From NCBI RefSeq assembly GCF_021130785.1, contig NC_060207.1, forward strand, positions 196,862,001-196,926,000: a stretch of 64,000 nt of DNA, written 5' to 3'. The notes below the pieces were generated by a model, which was not told where the DNA came from, searched no databases, and saw only the letters and a list, made by a program, of their open reading frames with translations. The position numbers and the translations under genes were made by a program. Position 1 is the first letter of the stretch; each line of letters opens with the position of its first letter. Below, in pieces: positions 37,044-49,370 of the stretch. The stretch comes from Homalodisca vitripennis. Taxonomy: Eukaryota > Arthropoda > Insecta > Hemiptera > Cicadellidae.

Positions 37044-38090
37044 CTAACCGGTTATAATAGCCGGCTACTGCATTTTGTATGTATTCTCGTGGAATAGCTT
37101 GAGCTTCATGTGATATTTCTATGTCTGAGTTCGTTCAGATCTGTAGGCTGAGTTCGATACACTTTGTCCTTGATGTAGCCCCATAGGAAGTAGTCAAGCG
37201 GATTTAGGTCAGGGGAACGAGCCCGGCCACTCAATCGCACCTCGTCTTCCAATCCACCGGTGTGGGAATACTGCATCTAAGTATTGCCTTACCTGAACAC
37301 CATAGTGTGGCGGTGCTCCGTCTTGTGGAAAAAACATGTTTGGAAGTCAGCGCCCAGAGTAGCTTGTAAAGCAGGAACAATCTCATTTTGGAGCGTATCA
37401 TGATACTTGTTGGCATTTAAATTTCCATCGATGAAAAATGGTCCTATAATTGAATTATGTACGATACCTGCCCATACGTTTAATTTTTGGGGATGTTGTG
37501 TGTGACACTCACTCATCCAGTGTGGGTTAACATTATCCCAATACCGGCAGTTATGCCTGTTTACATGGCCATTCAACATAAAAGTCGACTCATCTGAGAA
37601 TACAATACCGTCTAAAAAGTATTTCGTTTTTGGTCAATTTTATTTCATCATAATTTCACTGAATTCCATCCGGCGATCAAAATCATCTTCGCATAGTTCC
37701 TGCAATAGGGTAACACGGTATGCTTTGAAACTAGACTTCTTTAATAATTTTCGAGAACTGATTCACGACCTACTCCATGAGATTGTGCTGCTGATCTAAC
37801 TGATTCGTTTGGATTTTCAATGAAAGACTGAAGAATGTCCAATGAGCCGTCCTTCGTCTGTCACAGTACTTGGTCGTCCAGATCTGGCTCGATCCTTAAC
37901 ACTACCAGTATCTAAAAAGCGAGAGAAACTGTTGTACTGTGCTGTGGATTTAGAAATAGGAGCTCTATCAGGAAAAAGTAGCATTGAATAAATGTGTTAC
38001 TTCTGCAAACGGTCTTACATTATCACCCCAGCCGCGCATCATTAAGAGTGTAATTCTTTCACGCTCACTAAGCGAACATCTCTTAAAAAC
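36996..38090 (-). pseudogene. DD41D transposase, full span but frameshifted
   Basis: Reading the minus strand from about 38090: SLSERERITLLMMRGWGDN, a helix-turn-helix start; SGRPSTVTDEG linker; SVRSAAQSHGVGRESV, a second helix-turn-helix; FSDESTFMLNGHVNRH with the first catalytic Asp (codon at 37594-37592); CHTQHPQKLNVWAG; QDGAPPH with the second Asp (37322-37320); RSPDLNPLDYFLWG with the third Asp (37195-37193). Between second and third Asp lie 41 codons plus one extra base, so spacing is DD41D with a frameshift. Other frameshifts lie near 37980, 37830, 37630 and 37330, and the tail near 37120 is also disrupted. All three catalytic residues survive but the frame is broken at least five times. 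Confidence 0.88.
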
Positions 38091-38283
38091 TTATAACTTA
38101 CAGTAACAGGATATGGCAAAAAAGTTCTGCAGCTTGAGTGGAACTGATAAGTGAACTGATAGACAGATAACAGCCATTATGGGGAAGTCCATTGGATGGG
38201 AAACACCTGACCTAGAGGCACTACTTTCACTTTTCATTGTACTTCTGAATGCAGCAGGTTTTCTGATTACATGTACACATTGT

Positions 38284-38704
38284 ACATTGTCAGACGGCCA
38301 AAAGGAAACTTTTGAACATCTACTTTTAAATGAGTTCACTAAGTATTCCCCTAAACTTCTAACAGCTTACAGTGTGAGTTTATTTCTTATGTAATAATGG
38401 CATTAAACATTTTTAATCTTTGAACAGCGATTTCTTTCCGACTGGGATCAACCTTTTGAAGTCCGGTTTTGCGGCATTGTTTTCAGTTTAAGTAGAAATT
38501 TTAAAATGATGTACAACTCAACATAGGCTGTCATTAAAGATTTTGTTATAATCCCTGACGGGCCGTCCCCCAAAAGTGAAATCTGACCACCATGTACACA
38601 GAAAAGTAGCTTAAAATTTCCAGTAACGGTATACAAAATTTGGTTGCGATATCTCTTGACGTTTAAAAGTTATAAAGTCGTCCTAAGACTTAATGGTTAC
38701 CCTG
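38284..38704 (-). repeat. Terminal inverted repeat of the copy 2 element (N-terminal side)
   Basis: Inner edge ACATTGTCAGACGGCC pairs with the end of the other repeat at 37043. Terminal bases GGTTACCCTG stand before the TA. Confidence 0.88.
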
Positions 38705-38773
38705 TATATTATAATAATAATTTAATTTCTAAACAATTGTTGATATTATAAGGTAATAACCTTAATATATACA

Positions 38774-38779
<6 letters not shown>

Positions 38780-38814
<35 letters not shown>
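38780..38814. repeat. (TA)n microsatellite, copy 2
   Basis: Partner of 12494-12550, shorter and lacking the GT part. Confidence 0.95.
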
Positions 38815-38818
<4 letters not shown>

Positions 38819-40176
38819 TTTCATACATACATATTAATATTTTTTATGTACATATAATTAATCAAATGTACTAAAATATTTATACGGTAAATAATAATCA
38901 AGTCATACTTATAATGCAATTTGAAGATAGAACTCTTTTATATGAAACAAGTTTAAAAAGGTATATTTATCCTATAATATTGTCTTATAATTTAAACGTC
39001 TTCATTGAATGTATTCCTTGACAGGGCAGATTAATTCTTAAATTATGAATAATACTATTTTAAAGGGTACAGCCTATTATATAGATAAACACTTAATATC
39101 TCAAAGTGTATTTTACATTCATTTAAGTTATCGTCAACTACAATGAAACTATTAATACTTAACAATTAAATGTATCAATTATTGCAATGTACATATCTAA
39201 ATAAGTAACAATTATAAGGGCTGCAGTAGGTGTGAAGATAAATGTTTATAATGTTTAATTATGGAAGAAAATGCGCAATAGATGTGTCTCATAGTTTTGT
39301 GGCAACACCCTCTAACATTGTGTGGTTTTGAGTAACTTTAACTGTGTTAAATTACATTTTGTGCATGGTGTGGGTTTAGATAATTAATTACTTTTGGTAT
39401 AAGGGAAAGGAACGTCACGACATACAAAGTTAAGGTTGGAATACGTTGATAGCAGTTTAAGTTTCATGAATAGTATGAATCGTCGATTAAGCTAACACTA
39501 AATCTGCCATTGTCAGTAGTCAATCAGATAAACACTCACAAACACATCCGCGTACACACACACGTACTCAACGTCATGTTTTATGGTTAATTTATGTTAT
39601 CAAGTTAATGAACCAAAGTCACGAATTAGCTACAATTGCATGGAGAAACAACATTTATTATACTACGTTAATAACCTCTCTAAGAAGATAAATAACCGCA
39701 GCAAATAGTATGGGAAATTCCATCAGATGTACGAGTATTGTACCCGTAGAATGTGCGACACACGACCTGGCGCGATTACTTTGCTCAGGGAAACCTTTAC
39801 TAGAGCTGTGAAGCGGAAAATAGCGTCATAAAATAAATTGACACCTTTCTTGGTTAAAACCCCAATAGAGTGTAACATCGTTCTTAACACATTTGGACAC
39901 GCCCACACTTTAGATTGCATAAATAGTTCATTATCTGTAAACATAATAATAATAATTTTGAAAACATAATTTGTATCCTGACAAAAATAATAATACGTCA
40001 TATTAATAATTTTTTCTAGATACTTTTATTCTATAACATTTAATGCAAAATAAATGTATGAAATGTTCAGTAAGAGAGATTCAGTCCTTAGCCACTGCCT
40101 AGAATACATATTACGTGATTTTGTATCGTATTTATTCAAGACTGAAATATGTAAATTTTACAACTCAATGTGTATG

Positions 40177-40178
<2 letters not shown>

Positions 40179-40240
<62 letters not shown>
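40179..40240. repeat. (TA)n microsatellite, copy 2 only
   Basis: Long run; copy 1 has only AATATATAAAC at this point (about 13941-13951). Confidence 0.95.
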
Positions 40241-40243
<3 letters not shown>

Positions 40244-40873
40244 CAATATATATATTATTATTTATATTTTTTTATATATATAATAACATCTTAATTTTGA
40301 ATAACGCTCCATGCAATAAGAAAGTTGATGACATAATAATGTAAATATTAACTTTAAGGTGCCAATTTTGGGGCACACTGACTTCCGTAGTATGAACAAA
40401 TTAAAGTTTATTCAGCGAATAAAATACCAGAAAAAGGAGAAAACACTGACTCAACTGCAGATATGAGCGGTTCAGCAAGTATCTTTCTCATACATTTACT
40501 AGGTTAGGTGTTTGTTTGGGCTTGGAAACACAATATTTCGTATTTTATCTATATTTACTTTTTTAGTATTATGCATTATATTTATATAATAGGATATAGT
40601 TTTCTGTTCATTACTTTATGCCAAGTAAATACCAATAACCTCTACATTAATCTAATTGTAAAAGGTTATTTAATTTGTTTTTACCATTAACACTTAGGTA
40701 GGAAATAGATATACACTAAACCTATCAAACAGTAAAATACTTATACACTAATAATAAATTCACATAAATTAATTACGCCATTTCCAATGATTTACTAGTT
40801 TACCTAAGACTAAAATAACGGATGGTAATAGTAATTTAGATGGCTATGGAAACAAACTACATCTAAAAAATTA

Positions 40874-41620
40874 CGAGGGCCGTTCAGAAAGTAAAAAACG
40901 TTTCCGCCCGGCGTCGCCAGACGCGTGTTAATCGCTTATATATTGGTGTTTCCGTCTTCGGCATCTCAGTCAGCGTCCAGCCGGAAAAAACAATTTCTCC
41001 GTGCTGCCCGGTTTTTGTACATTCAAATTTGAAATCTGTGCTGCAATTGGAAATCCCACCAGTTGTGATGTGTTGGCTGTGGTTCTTTTTTTGCTGGCAA
41101 ACAATTTAAACCGTTAAAAAATTCATCGGGAACTGTGTCAAGTTTACGAAAACAACGTAATGACAAAGTTCTGCCAGGATATAATGCATTCAGTTTTAAT
41201 ATAGCAGAATAAACGTTCATGATCAAGAGAAGAGTAGGCGTCCGAGCATTGTGACTGAAGATCTGGTCGCTAAAGTTGACGAAAAGATTTGTGAAAATAG
41301 CCGTTTGGCAATAACTGAGCTTTTGATTTGTTTCTCAAAAGTTTCACGGACTATTGTTTGTAATTATTACACAGAAGCTAGGCTAGCACGAATTTTTTCA
41401 AGATGGGTGCCCCAAAAATGCTTACATATCACCATAAAGAACAACGAATGGGTCTGCTTAGACATTTTTGGAAGCCTACCACAGTTACAAGTCAAAATCC
41501 ATGACAGTACACAGTCATGGATTACACTTGCATGCGAAAATAAAGACCTTGCTGCTAACACAGTGTTTCCACAACATTCTGAGTGGCTCGATTATTGTAT
41601 GAGCCATTGAGTATCTGAGA
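40874..41620 (+). pseudogene. Mariner (DD34D-type) N-terminal relic, copy 2
   Basis: Partner of 14539-15300. The frame 41251-41610 is still open and includes TEDLVAKVDEKICENSRL and RWVPQK motifs of the mariner DNA-binding half. After RWVP the reading is out of the family frame: the alternative frame keeps a TFLEAYHS motif, so a frameshift is present. The catalytic DDD part is missing, so no activity is expected. Confidence 0.75.
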
Positions 41621-43140
41621 ACACAGGCGGCATAATCATATGACACAGAAATCCGTAACTTGTTTACCGTGTGAACTTGTGTGGTGATTAGATTGAAAAA
41701 AAGTATTTTAGTTCATATTTCACATTTATAATAAGATGTTTTTCTTGTACAATTTTCTTTTTTTATATTTCCAAAGGTTGATTACTTTATGAATTTCCCT
41801 CTTACATTGATCGTGTTACATTATTTACATTGTTCAATTGTTACTACCTCATGTTGTACAAAATTAGGAATAGACATGCATGGACTTACTGAATTAACAA
41901 TAATCAGTATTTACTATACAATTTATAAATTTAAGTAAATTTCATTATTTAATAAATAAAAAAATTCTTTTTATGTTGGTTCTTTTTAAGATATTTTTCC
42001 TTATTTTAAATGACCATTGTTTTAAAACTAAAATTTGAAAGTCAATCATACAGTTTTATTATAAGAATTTTTTTATTTTGTTTGTTACATTTTAAGTAAT
42101 CTTTTTGTAACATCTCAATGGGACTCTATTTTAATCTTTTGTAATAAATGGCTATTTATTTCAAATACCATTTTAATAACGAATCAAAGAACTTCATTGA
42201 ATAACATTAAAAGAATATCAAAGTTGAAATATTGTGTTTAACGAAAAGCTAGTTTATTACATGCTAACGCCCGCTATTCACTTCAAACAATATTTTAAAA
42301 CACCAAACAATTAATCAACCATGTCAGTTCATCCATCAAACACTTCAGCACCGTGTGTGTTTGCTCTTGTTACACATAAACAAAATTTTTTATTAACATT
42401 TTCAGTCAATTACTTTAGATTTTGTTTTAATGTCGTAACATTATTGTTATTGAGAAGGCTGTACAGATTTCATTTCGCTCTGTCTGTCCATCCAACTGCA
42501 TATCCATTAGCCAGATTTCTCGAAAGAATCCACAAATTTTACCTGCAAAATTTATTTGCAACATACTGAGCAAGAATTTGAGAACATTTACTTTTTCAGC
42601 AGATTAATTCAGAGTTGAAGACAAATTCGTAAAAGTTTGGGGAGTTGTATTTAACACTACATGAATTTCTTTACATGATTAAATTTATCTTAAAAATATA
42701 AAGGAATGTGTTGGTTACGATTTTAACTATTATCAGCCTTTATTTATTGAATTTGTGTTTTGAATATTGTATTGTGTGTAATGTTTAAAAAATTTTAGGA
42801 TATGTATAATGATTAGAGCCTAGTACGGTTATGGCAACAAGAATATGGTATACTAGACTATATTTCAAGTATTAAAACAAAAGGTGTATACCATCAAATA
42901 TAATACGAAAACTTTTATTATTTTGAATTATTATGTAAATTTGAAAATAAGTTATAAAAACAAAGTAAATATATTCATATGTGCCATCAACTTTTTCTTT
43001 ATATAGGAAGCAGTATCAAAGATAACTTTTTATAATGTAAATCAATCATATACCAATGATGGAGGGTTCAAAGGTGACTCTAGGACTTTCGAACAGATGA
43101 CAAAATGGCACATAGAACGATGAGTATCGTTATAGACAAA

Positions 43141-43490
43141 ATCTGGGTTTAGAAAGAAACACCGTACCTGCAGTGCTCAGGTAAATTTATTTATCGATAT
43201 ATTTAATGCCAAGGACATGGTAAGATATAGCAAAATCGTACTGCTAGACTATTTAAAAGCATTTTACTACACGAACCACACATTTTTGTTAGCAAAAATA
43301 AAATATTATGGCTTTGGTGAAAGATAAATTGAGTGGGTTAAAACGTAACTCGATTAGAGAGATCAATTTATGAAATTTGAAAGTAGGGCAAAATGTGCTC
43401 TCAGCAGATAGAGAAATGTGACACAGGGAAGTTTACCTAGGATCTGAGCTTTTTAATTCGTTCCTAGTTTTGTGTTAGTTATGAATATAT
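43141..43490 (+). pseudogene. Non-LTR retrotransposon reverse transcriptase relic, copy 2
   Basis: Same fossil as 16844-17190 with very few differences and the same in-frame stops, so it was already dead when the copies separated. A base insertion near 43434 breaks the QGSxLG motif. Confidence 0.75.
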
Positions 43491-43977
43491 ATACTCATGT
43501 ATATGCAATTTTATTAACACAGCAATATATAAAATCAAATCTTTGTATTAAACCGTATTTGAAATTTTCCATATACCAGGTACAATCAGGTTTATATATT
43601 TTGCAATTTATATAAAGACTATACGCTTGCATGGGTTGCATCAGTGGTCAAGTGCCAGTTCTCCACATGTAATCGTTTCCGCTTGGATCTTTTTGTATAT
43701 CGGATCAGAGGCGGTCAATATCACATACTGGTTGCCAAACCGATAAAAATCAAACCCTTATTACATGTACGTATCAGTCAAGATTTTTTATTAGTTGGTT
43801 TAGGTTTAAGTTTGAATGTATAATTTTATAAGAATGTTAATTTACGTTTTACTTTTCCCTGCAAACCGGTAGTATGGAAGAATTGGCAATGATTTTTTTT
43901 TCTTCGAACGAAATATTTCCTATACTAGTAATTTTATGTGAATTATTATACAATTCTAACTTTTTTGGTTCATCTTT

Positions 43978-44565
43978 AGCTAAGGCTATCAGTCGTGTGG
44001 GTGGAAAAAGTTTCTATCTGTCTATCTATATATCTGTCTGCCTGATAACTTTCATACGAACTGACTTATAAACTTGAAACTTAGCATGAAGTTTCCTTAT
44101 TAACTGAGTTTGATCATTTGTTATTTCATCATGTAACGTATACTCATGGAGTGCAAAAAGGATGGAATTAAAATGTTAAAACTCAGTGACAAGATTTTGT
44201 TTTAGCGGACACTTGCGTAGTCGTACTCTTCATAGATCAATAGCAAAATAGTTATTAAATAATTAATTATTGAACACTGATATGAAAAGTAATGTAATAT
44301 ACAAACATAAGAATGCATCAAATACCTTTTTCTATATCTCTAAAAATATTTTACTGTCTACCTAGACAAAGATAATGTGTGTTGATTTAATTTGGCCAAA
44401 CTTCATTAAAATTTATAACAGTCTCTATCTTGCCTCCTGGGGAGAATGGCAAAATTTGGTTATAATTATCTGTCTTTCTATCTCTCCAAACGTCATTTTG
44501 ATAATAAAATTACGTATAGATTTGAAAGTTTGCATTCGACCTAAGATAACTCTGTCACGAGACAC
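43978..44565 (+). repeat. Dispersed repeat with TCTGTCTGCC run, copy 2
   Basis: Copy 2 partner of 17673-18260 with the same GCTAAGGCTATCAGTCGTG opening. Confidence 0.5.
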
Positions 44566-45027
44566 GTATTGTGGCCCTGTACCTTTGTTTAATTTGTTAA
44601 TAAACAACATATGACAGTAGCATAACATTAATATCAGTTTTATATACATATTAATGGTTTTTTATATGACAGTATATTATGAATAGAAATTCTATTATTA
44701 TATTCAATTATAATCTTAGCATTACTAGCATAACCTGAATTTACAAAATTATTCCTAATTTGAACTGAGTAGTATACTGATTGTGAATGTAACCATAACT
44801 CGCTGTGTGTCTTTTGTGGTAGTAGTAAGAGCGAAGATACCCCAGTATAATCAAAAAATATCATTCTGATAGTAAATAGTTACCTGATAGTGCAATTTAC
44901 TTTGGATCACCATATCTTATTACTGTAATAAGTTATTACAGATAAAACTTAAAAATATTTGTTGCAGAAATTGGTGGGTGGAGTAAATCCAGAACCACAG
45001 TTTAAATAATTGAGATTATAAAACAAA

Positions 45028-45050
45028 ATTCCTGTATTTAATTCAATATC
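45028..45050. other. Empty insertion site for the copy 1 element
   Basis: Copy 2 runs through the point where the 1335-bp element sits in copy 1. One base differs at the target (TT here, TA at the filled site). Confidence 0.85.
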
Positions 45051-45489
45051 ATGTTGCAGATTATATTATAAAATTTACTAAAATGCACGAGTTAGTTAGT
45101 TGAATAGAAAGGCCGGCAGTAAGCGTGACAAATCCAGTGATGTATCCGTGTGACTGGCGAGGAGACAAGAGACTAATGTGCTGAAATATTTCCCTTAGAC
45201 TGAGCGGTGTGTGCTGTCTGTAGCCCATAGTTTGATCGATTCGCTTCCCTTTCGGTAATATTTTAAGGCATAAGGAAAGAAAGAATAGGAAAATCGACTT
45301 AGTTTGGTAAACTTAATTGCTTTAGTGCATATAAAAAATTGTAATTTCTTAGTAAAAGTAATAAATATTTTGTAGATATTGTACTGTACCTTTAAATTAT
45401 CAAGTTTAAATCGGCAATCGCTTTATCTAGACACATTTCTGTACAATTTTTATAAATGAATTTTTTTAGTACTGAAATTTACATTTATA

Positions 45490-45626
45490 AATACAGAGCT
45501 GAAATTTTCACCGAATATTTTTAAAGCCTATTAAATGAATTGCGTAGAGCTTCAAAATTTTTCGCTGCATAAAAGGGCAAGTAATATAGAATTAAACGTT
45601 TAAACTTCTTCGTGGGACACCCGGTA
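45490..45626 (+). mobile_element. Decayed non-LTR-like 3' end, copy 2
   Basis: Copy 2 partner of 20537-20665 with the same GTGGGACACCCGGTAT end. Confidence 0.35.
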
Positions 45627-46349
45627 TGTGCTAGTATAACTACGTGTAAAATACGAAATGTATACTATATATTCTATTACATTGGAAAACTGTAACAAAT
45701 AAATGTTTTCTTTTATAAAAAAGTAGAATCACTTTTGAAGTGATTTTATTTACCTAAAGTGGTATTTTATATTACCCGAAACTCGTAATGGTATTTTATT
45801 TGTAAACTTTGCTCAATGTTAATAAATACAGTATGATTAGTTATAACATAAGATATTCTAACTATACAAATTACGAAATTCATTAAAGTAAAAGGTGCAG
45901 GTACCGTACTCATATTAGTGTATATTTGGGTAAGTCAGGAGTATAGAGTAAGTGAATTATCAGCTTCTCCACTAATTATATTGGGTAATTAAGTTACACA
46001 GTTAGAGTAATCACATGTAAAATGTGCACAGCTTGTGGATGATATTATAATCCCAAATACTTTTTGTTTGTTGCTGAAAAGAACGATAACAAGTATAACA
46101 CTATTCCTTTTCCATACGTTGATTTTCCACTATCTGGAACTTTAAACGATATTGTAAAAGAAAGGATTACAATTTTGTTATTAACATTTTGTATAATGCT
46201 AAATAATGGTTTAATGGCTGTATTTTATAAGTACATGGTATATCCGAGGTCTGTCAAAAATATTGCGACATTTTAATTTCCAAGGTTTACGTATCTACTG
46301 CTAATTAGCTGTTCGACTCTGTCCGCAATGACCCTTATTTACTACAGAG

Positions 46350-46735
46350 GGTCATAGTAGTGACGGTTTACGGTTATGACGTAGAAACTAACAGCTCAAT
46401 CATCCTACTGGAAGCTGCCGCACGAGCCAACTGTCAATAAGGAATAGTATCTGCAAGTATTGTGCAATTCGCGCGGAACAATTCGCCAGAAACGACCGGA
46501 TTTATAGAACAAAAAATGGCTTTTGCACCTCGACAACATACTTGCTAGCACATCGCTACTTGTGCAAAAGTTTTTGGCCAATAGAAACACACTAATGATG
46601 CCACAGAAACCATATTCCAAATATCTGACCCACAACGTGACTTTTTCTTGTTCCCAAAACTGAAGAGGCCATGAATCGTGGCTGCGTTACGATTGACGAG
46701 ATAAAGACGGCATCGAAGCAGAAGCTATATACTTA
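46350..46735 (+). pseudogene. Mariner (DD34D-type) C-terminal relic, copy 2
   Basis: Partner of 21375-21760 with the same YGYDVET and TIDEIKTAS motifs. An extra pair of bases in the A run near 46512 and a few substitutions add further damage. Inactive. Confidence 0.8.
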
Positions 46736-48051
46736 AATTGTTTTATATAGGATTGATTCTGTGTAAAATATTCTATTTTATTTTGGATCAAGATTTAAAA
46801 GAATACTCCGTGCGGGTGTCTTTTCTTTTAATGCAATAAATCTTTCATTGTGTTTACTTGTGGTCCTTCTATATTCTATTTTCCATCGTATTAATTTATA
46901 TTAAATGCATTTATGCTAGGTTTGGCTGCACGCTGGTACGTTTAATTACTTATACTGTCGATGTTCTACCTTATATTTATACTAATAAGACCAAACATAT
47001 AACTCGTTGAAGATTAAGAACTTACCTGTGGCACTTGTAATAATTATGTCTTCGCTAGTTTATTTTGTTTCTATTATAAATTACGGCAGTCATTTTGATC
47101 GTTCATATCAGTCCTATTATTGTATACTTATCTTAAAGATTAAACTGCCTACTCTAAACCCTCTGCGACATAAAAAAAGTTGTAATATCATTAATATGTT
47201 TTTGTAAACTACTCAGGAAATAAAAAATCATATGTTTCTTTATATATTGTACATAATAGGAGAGATATATTTATTTATATTGCCAGTTTTAATGTCTGCC
47301 AGCCGTATTTTTACATTTAAATAACATGTTATTAAACAAAAATTCAACTATAACAATTTTAACTAACCGCTGCAGTCTCATGTGATAAGAAACGGTACGT
47401 ATTGGTAGCAATAGAAAATGCTTTTTCCACCCGGTTCCCCCTAAATGGCAATCAATGGTGCCAACTAATATTTGGGGTAAAGTTTCCTCGCTATAGAAAA
47501 GTGCATTGTAACCCTATTTTCTAGATACTCTAATTACTTTGCTACTTATTTGTATTTGATTTTTTCTAAAGTCCAGTTAAATAAAGAAACTTGTGTGGCC
47601 GATGTTACGCGATAAAATAGTCAAAGCATAAAAAGCTTATTATTAATTCACATTGTGGTCATGTAGCTAATCACAATGTTGACCTAAAACTATTAAGACC
47701 TGTTATTTATAATATCATTTTAAAATATAGTAAATACATAATTTAATAAGCAACTACATTGCGAACTTTTTGTGCATTTTCTGAGTTCAACACAGTTACA
47801 TGTCCAATATAAAAAAGTAACCATTTGAACAAATAATATTGTATATTTAATAGGCATAACTTATTTTATAATATATACAATTCTAGAAAATCTCTGCATC
47901 GAGGCAAATTAACCCGCCTACTTTGTTTATTCATTTTAATGTAATTTATTCCTATTGTCACCAAATAATAATTATTTTAGTAACTCATTTATTTATTTTT
48001 CGACAAGAAACAGTAAGTTAAAAATTACTAAAACGAAAATTACTATAAACG

Positions 48052-48053
<2 letters not shown>

Positions 48054-48092
<39 letters not shown>
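48054..48092. repeat. (TA)n microsatellite, copy 2
   Basis: Partner of 23069-23120. Confidence 0.95.
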
Positions 48093-48094
<2 letters not shown>

Positions 48095-48479
48095 AAGAAA
48101 CCTTTCTTCTAAGACTATTCCTATATTCTATGTTATTGCTTACTTTTGATTCTAACTTTTGTGTATAGGGTTTTGTTGACGATTATTTTATTGTACTAAC
48201 GCTATGACTGTACTAATAATAACAAGATAATAATTAGAAGTATATGCTTGTTAATTATTTATATATGCTCTATGTTTTTTATAAATGTTCTGAAGAATTA
48301 AAACGATATTAGGACCAATGAAGATCCTTCCTTTTCATAAATACCATCACTAATATTGTATTACATAAAACTGATTAAAATTAATAGGTCATTCTTGTGA
48401 TTAAAATACAAGAGCTGCTACGCCTGCAGATCAAATAGTTTCAGGTACCACGACATAGCACTGTATTTGTGCACTGTAG

Positions 48480-49370
48480 CACTGATAAGTCTTGACTATC
48501 AGTATCCAAAGTTCTTACAGTACAAAGCCAACTCTGGTCTGTAAATACAGACACCACTGATAAGCCTGTGGAACACTAACAGTATAGTTTTTCTGCAGTA
48601 TTGGCTTTGAGACGATTTGCCGACCTAAGTACAAAACTAACTTTGGATCTTACTTTTTAATATAAATTAAAACAGTTGCCTTTGGTTTTATACCTCAATA
48701 CCGGGTAGCAAAATTGTCATTTGATTTCAAAATATTTTTAACTTTGACCTACTTTGCTTATACTTCTTAATGTACAGTTCACCCACAGTAACTACCTAAT
48801 GCTTCTCGGTACCCAGTACTTTAGAATGGTCCAGGTGTTGTGGATGCTGTAATTATTAAGATATTTAATCTTGACTATCAGTTAACCGCGGCTTGCACGC
48901 AATTTTGTAGGTTTTGCACTTGTACGAACACTTCTGGTTCTAGGCCATTATATTCCCTACAGCAATATTGATTTTGTCTTCTTCCCAAGACCAAGAAATT
49001 ATTTTTGATATCTAAAAAAAAAGTTAAAAAAGTTGATATCTAATCATTCTAATTTACTCTGATCTTAGTATTTTTGTTACGTAGGTAATTATGCCTCTTT
49101 CTCGATTACTAATACAGCTCTGAGATGCCTAATTTTGTCAAAAGACAAATAATTTAGGTTTACAACAATCTTCAAAAATAAAAATAAAGTTAGACTACAT
49201 TGAGGAGGAAACAGGACTATATTGTCTTTTATATCTACACTGCCAGCAGTTACGTGCTAATTTGCACGCGATTTATTAGGCATTGTTCGTATATGACCAC
49301 TGCTAGTTCTAGTAAATGGCTTCATTCGAAGCCAATGTAAAGTTTTCCTTCTTACAACGAAAAAATCATA
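48480..49370. repeat. Degenerate direct repeats of about 370 bp, copy 2
   Basis: Copy 2 partner of 23500-24400 with nearly the same sequence. Confidence 0.4.

Larger units (their letters stand above)
36623..38704 (-). mobile_element. DD41D Tc1/mariner element with 0.42-kb inverted repeats (copy 2 only)
   Basis: Element of 2082 bp starting CAGGGTGACCATTAAGTCTT and ending with the inverse, flanked by TA. Removing the element and one TA gives GAGTTATATATTATAAT, exactly the sequence of the empty site in copy 1 at 12414-12430. Inverted repeats are 36623-37043 and 38284-38704. The transposase is on the minus strand and broken. The inner parts of its repeats resemble those of the copy 1 element (GGGACGG, CATACCGGACTT motifs), so the two are relatives rather than the same subfamily. 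Confidence 0.93.

Noticed and set aside
37231..37416. Minus-strand 61-codon frame inside the copy 2 element
   Set aside because: It is an out-of-frame shadow of the DD41D transposase.
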